DNA from: Neurospora crassa OR74A
Taxonomy: Eukaryota > Ascomycota > Sordariomycetes > Sordariales > Sordariaceae
Length of the DNA stretch: 64,000 nucleotides
Assembly: GCF_000182925.2 (NCBI RefSeq)
Contig: NC_026503.1
Coordinates: forward strand, 2,852,001-2,916,000
Direction of reading: 5' to 3'
Shown here: piece by piece, positions 35,171 through 46,551 of the stretch
Layout of the letters: each line of letters starts with the position of its first letter
Numbering within the stretch: the stretch's first letter is position 1
Translations under genes and position numbers: made by a program
Notes under the pieces: generated by a model
Told to the model about the DNA's origin: nothing
Database searches by the model: none
The model's input: the letters and a program-made list of their open reading frames with translations, nothing else

Positions 35171-35904
35171 ATAGGGTACTCCCTAGTATAAAACGATTTT
35201 TCTTAGATTATTAATTAGATAGAATTTAATTAATATTAAAGGGGTTTGAGTATATAAAGTATTAATACCCCGGTAGACTGTAGGGTAACTACGCGCTAAA
35301 TTACTCTAAAAAATAAAATTAAATTTCCTTTGCAGGATACTCTTTATATTCCCCCGCAGACTATTTCCCATTGCTCTAATTATTAATAAATATATTTTAA
35401 ATAAATATTTTTATAATAATTTACTACTCTTAATTAATAAAAACATCCTTAATAAATACTTTTACAATAGTTAGTTTCTAATAAATTAGATTTTTACTTC
35501 TATTTATTAAATATTTATACCCCCAAATATCCCTAAATTACAATTAAGAGTAGTATTGAACAAGCCAACTTTAAAAATTCCTATATAGGTTAATTAACAA
35601 ATTAAATTATAGCACTCTTATATAAATTAACCTACTACTATTAGACTAAGTTACTTAATAGGGACGTTCTATTATTCGAAAATAATAGAGGGAGTTGTAG
35701 TATTATTATTATCCTATAGTATAAATTAATTTTTATATTAAGAGAAATATTTCCTCTATACCTAATATATTATAGAGTACTCTATAAAATTTTAATAATC
35801 TATATATTACTATACCTAAAATTTAAAATCGAGGATAGTATTCTACTTAAAGGTACTTAAACCCGAAAGCCTAAGTAGCCCCCTAGTAGAATATAGAATA
35901 AGCT

Positions 35905-36490
35905 CTATATACGGTTGTATGCCCGGCTATAAATATATAACCTTCTATAAGAATTTACTATACAACCCTATATATAATTACGTATCTAGCTATAAGTATA
36001 TAACCTTCTATAAGGACCCTACTATACAACCCTATATATAATCGCAAACCTAGCTACAAGTATATAACCCTCTATAATAACTTACTATATAACCCTATAT
36101 ATAATTGTAAATCCGGCTATAGGCATATAACCCTCTATAATAATTTGCTATACGACCCTATATATAGTCGCAAACCTAATTATAAGTATATAACCCTTTA
36201 TAATAATTTACTATATAACCCTATATATAATCGCAAACCTAACTATAAGTATATAACCTTCTATAATAATTTACTATACGACCCTATATATAGTCGTAAA
36301 CCCGGTTATAAGTATATAACCCTCTATAATAATTTACTATACAATCCTATATACGGTTGTAAACCCGGCTATAGGTATATAACCTTCTATAATAATTTGC
36401 TATATAATCTTATATATAGTTATAAACCCGGCTATAAGTATATAACCTTCTATAAGGACTTTATTGTACAACCCTATATACAGTTACGCT
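35905..36490. repeat. Tandem repeat, 63-bp unit, about nine copies
   Basis: TATATAACC recurs at 35934, 35997, 36061 and so on roughly every 63 bp to about 36440. Because 63 is a multiple of three, the plus strand stays open for 117 codons (36145-36498) as repeats of a Tyr/Asn/Pro-rich 21-residue unit (NPIYNRKPNYKYIT). Copies differ mainly by C/T and G/A. Confidence 0.88.
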
Positions 36491-36769
36491 TATTTTAATT
36501 AGTTGCTCTTATTTTAATTAATTGCTTTTACTTTAACCGGTCGCTCTTACCTTCTCTTATATACTTTATAACCTCGGGTTTAGGGAAGGTACGGGTAGAT
36601 AGGTTGAATTGCAATTTTTTAATTCCTACGAAATTATTTAATATAAGAAATTTTAAAAATCGATTTACGGCTATTAAATTTAATATTGCTGTAGTACCTT
36701 TTTGAAATAAGTGCCGGGTAAGTAAAAGACTATTTATTTAACTATATTAGTTTCTTCTATTAGTAAATA

Positions 36770-38100
36770 AAGTACTAATTTCGAATGTAGGGTAAGTAAG
36801 GTACTTTCTCTCAGCTAAGTTAGCCAATTTCATTTATATATTTAAGTAGTATAATAGTAATTTTAAATATAGGGTAGGTAAGGTACTTTCTCTCGGTTAA
36901 GTTAGTTAACTTTATTTATATATTTAAGTAGTATAGTAGTAATTTCGAATGTAGGGTAGGTAAGGCACTTTCTCTCGGCCAAGTTGGTTAATTTTGTTTA
37001 TATATTTAAGTAGTATAGTAGTAATTTTAAATGTAGGGTAGGTAAGGTACTTTCTTTCGGCTAAGTTGGTTAATTTTGTTTATATATTTAAATAGTATAG
37101 TAGTAATTTCGAATGTAGGGTAGGTAAGGCACTTTCTCTCGGTTAAGTTAGTTAATTTTATTTATATATTTGAATAGTATAATAGTAATTTCAAATGTAG
37201 GGTAGGTAAGGCACTTTCTCTCGGCTAAGTTAGCTAACTTTACTTATATATTTAAGTAGTATAGTAGTAATTTCGAATATAGGGTAGGTAAGGTACTTTC
37301 TCTCGGCTAAGTTGGCTAATTTTATTTATATATTTAAGTAGTATAGTAGTAATTTTAAATATAGGGTAGGTAAGGTACTTTCTCTCGGCTAAATTGGCTA
37401 ACTTTATTTATATATTTGAGTAGTATAGTAGTAATTTCGAATATAGGGTAAGTAAGGTACTTTCTTTCGGCTAAGTTGGCTAACTTTATTTATATATTTA
37501 AGTAGTATAGTAGTAATTTCGAATGTAGGGTAGGTAAGGTACTTTCTCTCGGCTAAGTTAGTTAACTTTATTTATATATTTAAGTAATATAATAGTAATT
37601 TCGAATGTAGGGTAGGTAAGGTACTTTCTCTCGGCTAAGTTGGCTAACTTTTTTTATATATATAAGTAGTATAGTAGTTAATTTAAATGTAGGGTAGGTA
37701 ATGTAGGGTAGGTAAGGTATTTTCTCTCGGCTAAATTAGCTAACTTTACTTATATATTTAAGTAATATAATAGTAATTTCGAATATAAAGTAGGTAAGGC
37801 ACTTTCTTTCGGCCAAGTTGGCCAACTTTTTTTATATATATAAGTAGTATAGTAGTTAATTTAAATACAAGGTAGGTAATGCAGGGTAGGTAAGGTACTT
37901 TCTTTTAACTAGGTTGGCTAGCTTTTCTTATATATATAAGTAGTATAGTAGTTAATTTGAATGTAGGGGAGGTAAGGTACTTTCTCTCAGCTAAATTGTT
38001 TAACTTTTTTTATATATATAAGTAGTATAGTAGTTAATTTGAATGTAGGGTAGGTAAAGCACTTTCTTTCGGCTAGGTTGGCCAATTTCTCTTATATATA
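36770..38100. repeat. Minisatellite, 82-bp unit, about sixteen copies
   Basis: The landmark TAGGGTA recurs at 36788, 36870, 36952 and onward, at 82-bp spacing. The unit includes TAGGTAAGG, ACTTTCTCTCGGC, AAGTTGGCTAACTTT and AAGTAGTATAGTAG. Copies near 37690 and 37870 carry an extra internal duplication of about 20 bp (TAGGTAATGTAGGG), and the last copies are more diverged. Variation is largely transitions, as expected after RIP. Confidence 0.9.
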
Positions 38101-38395
38101 TATATAAATATAAAATATTATAAACCTTTTTGAGTATTTATATATAAAGGTAAGTAATATATATTAGAAATGTATAAAAATAAGAAAGAAAAGTCTATTT
38201 ATTAAAACTTTTTAAACTATTTCTTATTATTATTAAAAGAATTCAAATTATATATTTATATAACTTTTCTTTTTATATCTTATATAATTTAGTAAAGAAT
38301 AAAGTTTACGAAAAAAGTAATATAGTTATAATATACTTATATATAACTCTAAAATAATAAGAGTCTAAATTTATTTTAGAAAAAAAAGAATAAAA

Positions 38396-38468
38396 AAAAG
38401 AACCGTAGCGTAAATCGAACCTATAACTTTAATACTAAGTAGCTAGTATATTGACTACTATATTACAG
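38396..38468 (-). other. Second tRNA-like remnant with T-tract
   Basis: On the minus strand the order is TAGTAGTCAATATACTAG (A-box-like), ATACT...AGTAT (a perfect 5-bp anticodon-like stem with an 8-nt loop), AGGTTCGATT (B-box-like), then TTCTTTTTTTT. The T-stem and acceptor stem are poorly paired, consistent with a mutated tRNA or a tRNA-derived short element. Confidence 0.35.
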
Positions 38469-38786
38469 TTGTTGAAAAGTGTTATTACTTATTTTATCTA
38501 TATACTCCCCTACTCTTTCTATTTCTACTAAATTCTCTCTACCTTTTATCCTTCTCAAAAACTTATCCTTATCCTCTACTACTACCCTTATCTTATCGCT
38601 TATCCTTCATTACTACCCTTATCTTATCTTCTTTCTTATCAACCAACACGTCCATTTACGACACGAAAATTTTCAAGAACGCGATAAAATAAACGTATTA
38701 TATACTACCAAAGATGGAAAAGGCTAAATTTTTGGATCTTAACCCTTTGTAGTAGCTAGTGCACGAGAACAGCCACATTGCGCCTT

Positions 38787-38832
38787 ACGCACGCGCCAGC
38801 GTGCGTGAGTCTGACCTGCGCTTAGCGCAGGT
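38787..38832. other. Two adjacent perfect inverted repeats at the island edge
   Basis: ACGCACGC-GCCA-GCGTGCGT (38787-38806) and ACCTGCGC-TTA-GCGCAGGT (38814-38832) each form an 8-bp perfect stem with a 3-4 nt loop, separated by 7 nt. Neither is followed by a T-run, so terminators are unlikely. Confidence 0.85.
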
Positions 38833-39018
38833 GGGTTCAAAAGGTACGTATCATCTTGTCTTCCGGATACCTAATACCATTATTTGCGATTCGGAGGTAT
38901 GTCAGTTGGTTAGGGGTCCCGGCAGGCCCGCTTATACCCTTCCTCACATCAACCAATCCTTCACTTGGACTAGAGAGAAAACACCAGTCATACGTTACAA
39001 GTGCCGAGGGCGAAAACG

Positions 39019-39069
39019 GAACAAGAAAAAAAGAAAAAAGAAGAAGAAGAAGAAGAAGAAGAAGAAAAA
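39019..39069. repeat. GAA/A-rich purine tract
   Basis: Purines only, mostly AAAGAA and then about nine GAA triplets, on the plus strand. Confidence 0.85.
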
Positions 39070-40826
39070 TAGTTATTCCATCACGGAAGCAGTGGCCGGT
39101 ACATTAGTTGTAGGCACATGCGATCCAAAGGAACGAAATTGGAACGTTGGAAGGCCTCTAACGTATATCTTGCGCTTTGTTCATCCGGGGACTATTTCCA
39201 ACGTCATCGCCGTGTGCTTCCCTAGGTTTTGTTTCCGAGGATGCTCAGAAGAACCATGCCAGACATCATATATCATTATGATATTCCCGGCCCCCGCATC
39301 ACGGCCCGGCTGCTAAACACTGAACCAGCATAAAAAAGAGGGCCGTAATGGATAGCTTGACAGTCATTATCTCCCAACCAATAGCTGTGACAGTATTGGT
39401 TCGTTTTGGTAAGACTAATCCTGCATCGAGCCGGCCTTTGTCTTCATTGGGACTTTCTACTCGTTCGGGGATCTCTATTCACCACTCCGGCCCCCTAATC
39501 ATTATTTTTCCTCAAGAAAAATTCTTCGACCACCCATCATCCTGCCAAGATAACCCTACGATGGCCTCCAGACAAGCTGGAGTAATAATCATTTAGCCAA
39601 CACTTGGGCCTTGTCCCAACAAGATCTGATCAAATTGAGATCGAGACATTGATGAGGACCAGAACCAAAACCAGAACAGCACGGAAGGTATTGGAGGATT
39701 GCAGAAATTTGGATATCGAATGTAAACATCAAAGGGCCCGGTCGATGTTAAGAGAAAAAAAGGGGGCAGCGGATAACACAGCCCACGGATACATCCACTG
39801 TCTCGCTGTCAGAGTTCATCAACGGCTTTTCCCGCTTACCCGCTGTGCACTCACTTATCCACACACCACACCATCACTTTTTTTCTGGAGTGTCTGGCTC
39901 TGTTGTTGTTGTTGTTGTTGTCTTAGGTGATCTCTCAGAAAGGTGAATCAAGGGTGGTTGAAAAGGGCTGAGAGGGCTGAGCTTGCCTGACCGGGCATAG
40001 CGTGGACTACGAACAAGTGGCACCCCCTAGCTCCTAGCTCCCATGTAGCTCGCCCTGTCACTATCACTGTCACTGTCACTGTCACCCACTCCCCGCTTGA
40101 TGAATGATGAGTTCCCAAAGAACAACCTATGTGTTAAACAGGGACTCAGAGCAGACAGACTAAGAAACATCACTTTGGAAAGTCCTTCTCGAAGGTTCTA
40201 TCCAACGACTTGTCACTATACAGATATGACATGCCAATGGAGACCGAGTTACAAGGCTGATCACCTAATGCTTGCTCAAAACCTCATCGGCCTGTCTGCC
40301 CCATTCCCATTGAATTCCCAGCGATCACCTCTTATAATCCAACCCAGCCAACCAACTTTTTCCTTTGCCAAGCAACACCTTCGTCCAACTCTCGACGATG
40401 GGACCATACATCAGCAGCAACCATCCCGAAGACAGCAGCATCGCGAATCAATTTCAACAGTTGAGACCAATGAACCTAGGTTGGAAGGCAAGCTCTTTCT
40501 CGGTTTTCCCATTTTCCCAATTCAAGGTTCAAGTGATATCCATTCATTACGTACCCGACTCGACAACGCCGATGCAACCTGCCTGTCTGCCTGTCCTGAT
40601 TCTAAACTACAATATTACCAAACCCAGTATCACAGAGCCTGCCCGCAATAATAAAACCAGACTTATCCAGCCCGTCGTCATCGTCGTCATCATAACCATC
40701 CATCCACCACCCGGTGTAATTAACAGTTTCCGTTCCGTTTGCCCTCATTGATAATCCCATCATGCTAGCCTTCCATTAACCCATTATTACGGTGGTTTTT
40801 GGTACACCACGCTCTCCCACCTGATT

Positions 40827-42114
40827 TCAGCCACGTCCCGAGTCTTCGGACCCTTGCTCCCCACCGTTCCCCGTCCCCTGAATTAGTTTGACAAACTCCT
40901 GGTATCTGAACACCTCCCCACGCTTGTTGGCGCCTCCCCCGCCTACTCCTCCCAGCCCAGTCGTCCTTTGGCTGTTCTGAGCAAACGCCCTGCGACCCGT
41001 GAATCCGGCCATGACCTTGTCTACTTCGAGCGACGTTAGGGGCCTCTCGCCTGGTTCGGGCGCTGTGTTGAGTAGGGCGTCTCGCAGCTCAGCCACGTCA
41101 ATCTGGCCGCTGTCGTCGTCATCGAAGGCCGAGAAGGCGGAAAGCAGTTCGCCGCTGGGGGAGAGGCTGGAGAGGGCGGTGGCGATGGAGTTGAAGAAGA
41201 CGGCCATGGTCATTGACTGGGGGCCGTTGGGAGGGAAGAATGGGGAGACGTCGGAGGCGCTGTTGGGTAGACCTGGATATCAGAAATGTCCGGCGTTAGT
41301 TGAGAGGATCAGAGAAGATAAGAGTAGATAGACATAGGTACAGGTCTAGGAACCTACCCAGTTGGTTTAGCATGTCGATGACATCCTCCCTGACCACCAT
41401 ACCGTCGCTGTCGCGGTCCAGGATCTGGAAACCCTCCCGCAGGGTGCGCACCTGCGAGGGCTGCAGCTGGGACATGGCATTGCCTCCGGTTCCCATGCTC
41501 ATGGTAGAGGCAGAGGTAGTCGTTCGTGGTATCGAGGGTGAAGGCAAGGGAGAAATGCGATGCTGGGGAGGCCGCGGCGGCGGCGCGTCGCCATTAAGAA
41601 ACATTGGGTTAGGCGGCGGCGGGTTGACTACGGTCGGTGCCGATGCCAAAGCTCTAGGTGTCCAGCTGGCCTGGGATTGGGTCTGACTGGTCGGTGTAGC
41701 TGTCGTAGGCGCAGGAGCTCCAAGCCCAGCTCGGAGCGCGGTCGGCTGGCCGCTGCTGTTGGCAATGTTATTGGCGAACCGGGACGTCAACTCGCTTACA
41801 CTAGACCCTCCTCCCGACAGCGATTGTTGCTGTTGCTTGACAGGCGGTGTCGCCAATGGAGATGTTGCTGCTTGTCGGAGTGGGGACGGGGACACTGGGG
41901 ACACGGCTCTGCGCTGGAATGGGGAATTCCTGGTGGTAGTTGGGGCACCAAGGGGGCCCGATCCCATTGGGGAGGCGTACGATCCCAGTGGGGATGGTTT
42001 GTACGGCCCTGCTGTTGGCGTCGCCTGTTACGATGACACGCGAGACGGGACGGGGTTAGCGATTGGACTCTGGAAATCGTGCATTGAGCTCTTTGACGGG
42101 GAATCGCGCACCAT
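40827..42114 (-). CDS. EF-hand protein, myosin regulatory light chain-like
   Basis: The minus-strand exons are 42024-41358 and 41272-40827, joined in frame by an 85-bp intron. An upstream ATG at 42114-42112 followed by GTGCGC and an acceptor CAG at 42025 (branch CTAAC) gives an ATG-only first exon and 371 residues. The donor is weak, and the alternative is the internal Met at 41967 (352 residues). The first 180 residues are Pro/Ser/Gln-rich and disordered. Then come two EF-hand units: REGFQILDRDSDGMVVREDV (about 195-215) and SAFDDDDSGQIDVAEL (about 265-280). SDVSPFFPPNG and MAVFFNSIA between them match the linker of fungal regulatory light chains, which bind type II myosin in the cytokinetic ring. 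That role is inferred from family resemblance. Confidence 0.78.
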
Positions 42115-43550
42115 GGTCCTGGTTTCCACTTGAGTAAAGTGACGTAGGTCGTAATGGATAGTAGCTGGGACTGGCTTGCTGGGCTGGCGGATGATGGACG
42201 GACGAATGCGCCCTATACTGTACGATTCCCCGGATTGCTTGTTGGTGATCGCTGCTTGTTAAATGGTGTACACTAGACGCTGAGCGTGCCAGGTGGATGA
42301 ACTTTAGCTTTTGTCCAGCTATGCGAGTCTAAGAGAGCCTCTGGTCTTAGCAAAGTGAAGCATTCGCGATGTCAAGCAGTGTTCGGTTTACAATCGGCGA
42401 TGGTGGAAGAAGAGTGGGGTTGAAAGTAAACAAAAGCGACCAGACAACGGCTCGGTTCGAATTCAGGGAGAGCGGCAGCACTTGGATCTCGAAACGCCGG
42501 CATGGCTTGTGCGTCCCGTGCTACAGCGCGGTTCCTGTTCCGTGTAGGACGGACTTGAGTTTAGGCAGCTGAACCTTGGTGGGGTCCAAGGCACCTATGA
42601 TTGAAAACTCCCATCTGATTGGCTCCGGCGTCCATGTATTTAAACCTGCCGTAACTTTATTTGATGCAGGTGGGGCGGTACCTAGAGTCCTAGACAGAAG
42701 GAAGCAACTGAACTGCAACAGGGGCCAGGCCTAAACCCCTCCTCAAGTGACCTCCACCATCAGCAGGGCAGGCGGGTGCAGCGATGGGCGGGCCCCTGTC
42801 AGGAGAGGCCGTTCCCGTAGGTCGGAATGACTTGGGGTGGCCTCTTGTGTAACAGTTTAGGTTCGAACAACTTGTACGTACGGCGTTCGCTGGCTAGGGA
42901 TGAAGGTATCATTATATCTTACAGACGCGGCATTGGTAAGATTCAGATACCTGAGATGTATGGTGTCCGTCATGTGAAGGAAGGGAATATCACGATACGA
43001 AAGGAAGCGGTCCAGGGGCAGCTCCCGCCCGCACTCCACCAAAAATGTCAATGCTGGGGTCGTTTAAATGCAGGTCCCTGAATCGCCCAAGCAGGAGAGT
43101 CCACCACCGTTGGGCTGCACAGCAGCTTCCTGGCCTCCATCATCTCCATCTAGAGGTAATTCCATACCTTACTACTGCGTAGTTCCTTCGGAAACTCAGC
43201 GTTGAGCGAAGACTATTGGGCTGTTATGCCCCTTCGTCTTGCCATCACACGGCCATCTTTCGGCCATCATCATTTCGAGCTTCACCACGAGTGTACTTAC
43301 CGCCAGCTGCCACAACCACAAAGGCGCATATTCCTCCCCGCCGGGAACCCATGAGAAACAACATTGACCCGACAGCCTATTCGAGCCGTGATCGCCCGAC
43401 AGAATCAAATACCACACGAGATTGGACAGCGTGGAATACTTGCCGGAGTATCGATAGATTGGCAGGTATCGGATATCTGGTAGCACAGCATATAGGACCC
43501 CGTTTCACATAAGCTTCCATCTGTCGCAAAGCAGACGGACAAAGTAAACC
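42115..43550. promoter_or_regulatory. Divergent intergenic region between the EF-hand gene and AFI1
   Basis: About 1.4 kb separates the two start codons, so both promoters must lie here. No gene-like frame is found. No specific transcription-factor site can be claimed. Confidence 0.5.
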
Positions 43551-46310
43551 ATGGCATCCCCTCAGCCGGCGCGGCCTTCGTTTTCACGAAGCAACAGCTC
43601 GCAACACGTCAATGGAGCGACTGGAACAGCTCACGATCGAAAACCGTCTCTCTCCTCCTTTCCGCCCCGATCAGTATCCCAAATGTCGCATCATGGCCCA
43701 GCTCATCGCTCGCGCTCCCCGCAGCCGCCTCACGTCGAACCTGATCGAACCTCCACTCTGAGCTCCAAAGGCAAGACTGCCTCCACGGGTACTGGCTTCT
43801 CCTCGCAGCATAGCTCGCTCTCTGCCGCCGGTGTCACTCGTCAGTACAACAACGCCATTGGCCGTCCTCGCCGCAAGTTGCGCTCGCAGTACCCCCGTGG
43901 GAGTACCGAAAACCATGTCGAGTACATCTTAGTCGCTTCCTTTGATATCGACCGTGGTCCCGTCATGGAGCATCAATATCCAGTCGCTATCACCGGGGAT
44001 GAGCACATGTTGGCTGAGCTTATGCTTCCAGACCAGGCCCACGCACGAAACCAAGATTGGACCATATTCTTCTTGCACAAGGATTCTAGTCGCGAGGAGG
44101 ACGAGGCAGACCGTCAGGCAAAGGAGGAGAGGCGGCGACGGAGAAAACGCAGACAGGATCGCGAACAGGGCATTATACATGAGTCAGATGATGAAGATGA
44201 CGACCTGGACGACGACGATTGGGATGACGATGAATCGACCGACGAGGACGAGCCTGAAGGTGGCGAAGGGCCTCCGTTAGTATACGTTCTCAACCTCGTC
44301 AACACAAAACACGACAAAACAGTCAAGAGAGGTGCAGTGGTAAAGGCCATGGCTATCTGCACCCGGCACCCGTTTCTTCATATATACAAGGTAATTCTGA
44401 TCCAAATCCAGTTGCCGCTCTGACTAACCGCTTAATTGCCTAATAGCCCCTTTTATTATTGGCTCTAGATGAATACTTCAAGGCTCCTGTTCCAGAAACC
44501 CTCTCCATGCTGTTTGATGCGGTCAACGAGATGGACTTGTCGCTCATGCCCAAGCTAAGCCTGCTGGAGAGGCATTTGCTACAAATGAGCAACAATAAGG
44601 ACCTTTTCGTTGAAAAGTTTGAACAGATGATTCAAAAGCGGATTTCAGAGGACCGAGATGGCCTTGCGGACCAGCCTTTTGACGCCAGTAGAAGTCCGCC
44701 GAGAAGACCAGGCATTTTTCGACATGGGACGACAGCGCACCTCAAGGGACAGGCAACTTACGCAGTACCTCGTGACACGCACGAGTTCGAGAGCAGAGTT
44801 ATGTATAAGGGTATCCCTATCCCAATCAAGGTGCCAACGGCGATCATGCCAGAGACTGTTGGGGATTTCTCCCTGATCAAACTCATACAAAACTTCTCGG
44901 AACCACATGCAAAATCACCACATCCCTTCCCTCTGCATGCCCACCTGACCACGAACGGCCCCAATACACACCCCATAATAGTGTTGGTCAACGGTCTGCT
45001 TACCCAAAAGCGCGTCATCTTCCTAGGCCACAACATGCCTTCCGGCGAGGTTGCCGAAGCGGTCCTCGCCGCCTGCGCGCTCGCATCTGGCGGTATACTC
45101 AGAGGGTTCACTCGCCACGCCTTTCCCTATACGGACTTGACCAAGGTCGACGACCTTTTACGGGTTCCTGGTTTCATTGCGGGTGTCACTAACCCGACAT
45201 TCGAACATCATCCTGAGTGGTGGGATATCTTATGTGACCTGCCCAGTGGGAGAATCAAAATCAGTAGTCGAATCGAGCAGCCGGCAATTACGGAGGGCCT
45301 CGTCTACTTTCAGCAACAAAATCCAACCTGCGCTTCACTCGTACACCAGAGCCACTCGAGCAGTGCGGCGGACTTGACAGGCGATCAGGCCTTCATGGCT
45401 GACATGTTGAAGAGCATAGCCACGAGAGCTGGAGAGCGTGTGATTCGCGCCAAGTGGCGGGACTGGGTTCTCAAGTTCACACGCATTGCCGCTGCCTTTG
45501 AGGAAAGCGTATATGGCGCCAGTGCTCTTTACATTGGCAGTGATGAGCACGACAACTACCCGCACACCACCAACTCTACCGGTCACGGCTACGTGTGGGC
45601 CGACGACGAAAAAAAGAGCAAGGAGCTGGCAGGGAACGTCACGAGGATAGAAGGCTGGAGGAATACTAGGAGTTACTACAGCTTTATCCAGGTTCGCGGT
45701 CACCTTTTCTCGCCCCTTTCATTCCTATTTCAGTTCAGGGTTGAGTTTGCCTATTTCTCCTAAGTTTGCGTCATCACATTCTCCGGAGTCAAAAAGTCAC
45801 CCATTGCAGGACGAGGGGAAATTGATGGGTAACGGACATCCAAGTCATGCTAACTTTTCTCACAAGGACGTCGCTCAGCTATACACGATCCGTCCGCTCA
45901 AAGGCCTGGATCTCCATCACATGCACGATCGACTGCGCACGCAACGGTTGACGGCCATGCAGAGCCGCGATATTTACCTGACGTTCGCCAAGTACGTCCG
46001 CAGCTACGACGAAATCTGCTTGCTCCTCAGTGTCGCCCCCGAGGCACACGCCGGCTTGTTCTACATTGCCCTTGGGCTTTTCCATAAGGACAGAGAAGTC
46101 AGGGTGAAGACAGCGGATTTGCTGGAGAGGATCTCGCAGCACGAGGCAGGCCAACATTGGTGGAGAGGGCTCAGTCGGTTTGAGAAGCTGGCATACGATA
46201 GGATCACGAAGGAGGTTCAGATGGCTGAGTCTCAAGCTGGGATGCAGGGGTTGGCGATAACGCCAGGGTCGAGTGAGGACCCTATGAGAAGGATTAGCCG
46301 AGAGGGATAA
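43551..46310 (+). CDS. AFI1: AFI1/MesA-type polarity DENN protein (Arf3-interacting protein 1)
   Basis: Three exons (43551-44390, 44447-45691, 45867-46310) give 842 residues with phase-0 introns of 56 and 175 bp. The second intron is unusually long for this window and has the branch site GCTAAC near 45849. The N-terminus is Ser-rich. The Afi1 docking domain starts near residue 122 ([20 protein letters not shown]) and is interrupted by a basic then acidic linker (about 190-240). The DENN-like 'stabilization of polarity axis' region continues ([65 protein letters not shown]). The last exon ([20 protein letters not shown]) completes it. In yeast Afi1 tethers active Arf3 at the polarized cortex; in Aspergillus, MesA keeps the hyphal tip axis stable. 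A similar tip-growth role is inferred. Confidence 0.9.
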
Positions 46311-46551
46311 AGAGCCTTATGTGTATGCGATACCTATTTGATGTTCATTCGGGGAAGGAGGACGAGTTAATTGTACATGGTCGGCGAGCAGGAGCAATTC
46401 GTGCTGCCGGAGAGTTTCTCTTTGACCATCACTTTGATGTTTGCTGGCATTCCCATGGCATATATAGCAGGCATCTCAATTCCTGAACGAGGCGGTTTTA
46501 TAGTAGAGCCCCGTTCAAGCAATTTATATTGTTATATTTTTTTTTCTTGGT

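Larger units (their letters stand above)
29400..38730. repeat. AT-rich RIP-mutated island, likely constitutive heterochromatin
   Basis: About 9.3 kb is overwhelmingly A/T with TpA-rich texture, abrupt edges on both sides and no intact gene. Remaining G/C is largely in CpG or in short protected patches. In the one relic reading frame that can be followed, stop codons are mainly TAG or TAA at places where CAG or CAA fits. This is the C-to-T change at CpA made by repeat-induced point mutation in Neurospora and relatives. In such fungi these islands carry DNA methylation and H3K9me3; that is established for Neurospora and inferred here. Contents, left to right: MULE relic, minus-strand relic, tRNA-like remnant, 64-bp and 94-bp repeats, 63-bp repeats, 82-bp repeats, second tRNA-like remnant. 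Confidence 0.9.
38731..40826. other. Right shoulder of the AT island, no recognisable gene
   Basis: Base composition returns to normal at about 38750. The region holds two perfect hairpins (38787-38806, 38814-38832), a GA/GAA-rich tract (39019-39069), a TGTTGT repeat (39901-39920) and a CTGTCA repeat (40056-40086). A 185-codon frame at 38759-39316 crosses the GAA tract (poly-Lys) and lacks any recognisable domain, so it is not called. Confidence 0.4.

Noticed and set aside
36770-38100. CRISPR-like array
   Set aside because: The 82-bp units are contiguous and the whole unit repeats, with no constant-repeat/unique-spacer alternation. The genome is eukaryotic.
29400-38730. Centromere or telomere
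   Set aside because: The island is far shorter than filamentous-fungal regional centromeres, is bordered by ordinary DNA on both sides, and has no TTAGGG array.
38759-39316. 185-codon frame at the right edge of the island
   Set aside because: It crosses hairpins and a GAA microsatellite encoding poly-Lys; no domain or splice context.
15311-46310. A functional link between the two DENN-family genes (15.3-17.6 kb and 43.5-46.3 kb)
   Set aside because: They belong to different DENN subfamilies and are separated by many genes and a heterochromatic island; co-location in one window is probably chance.
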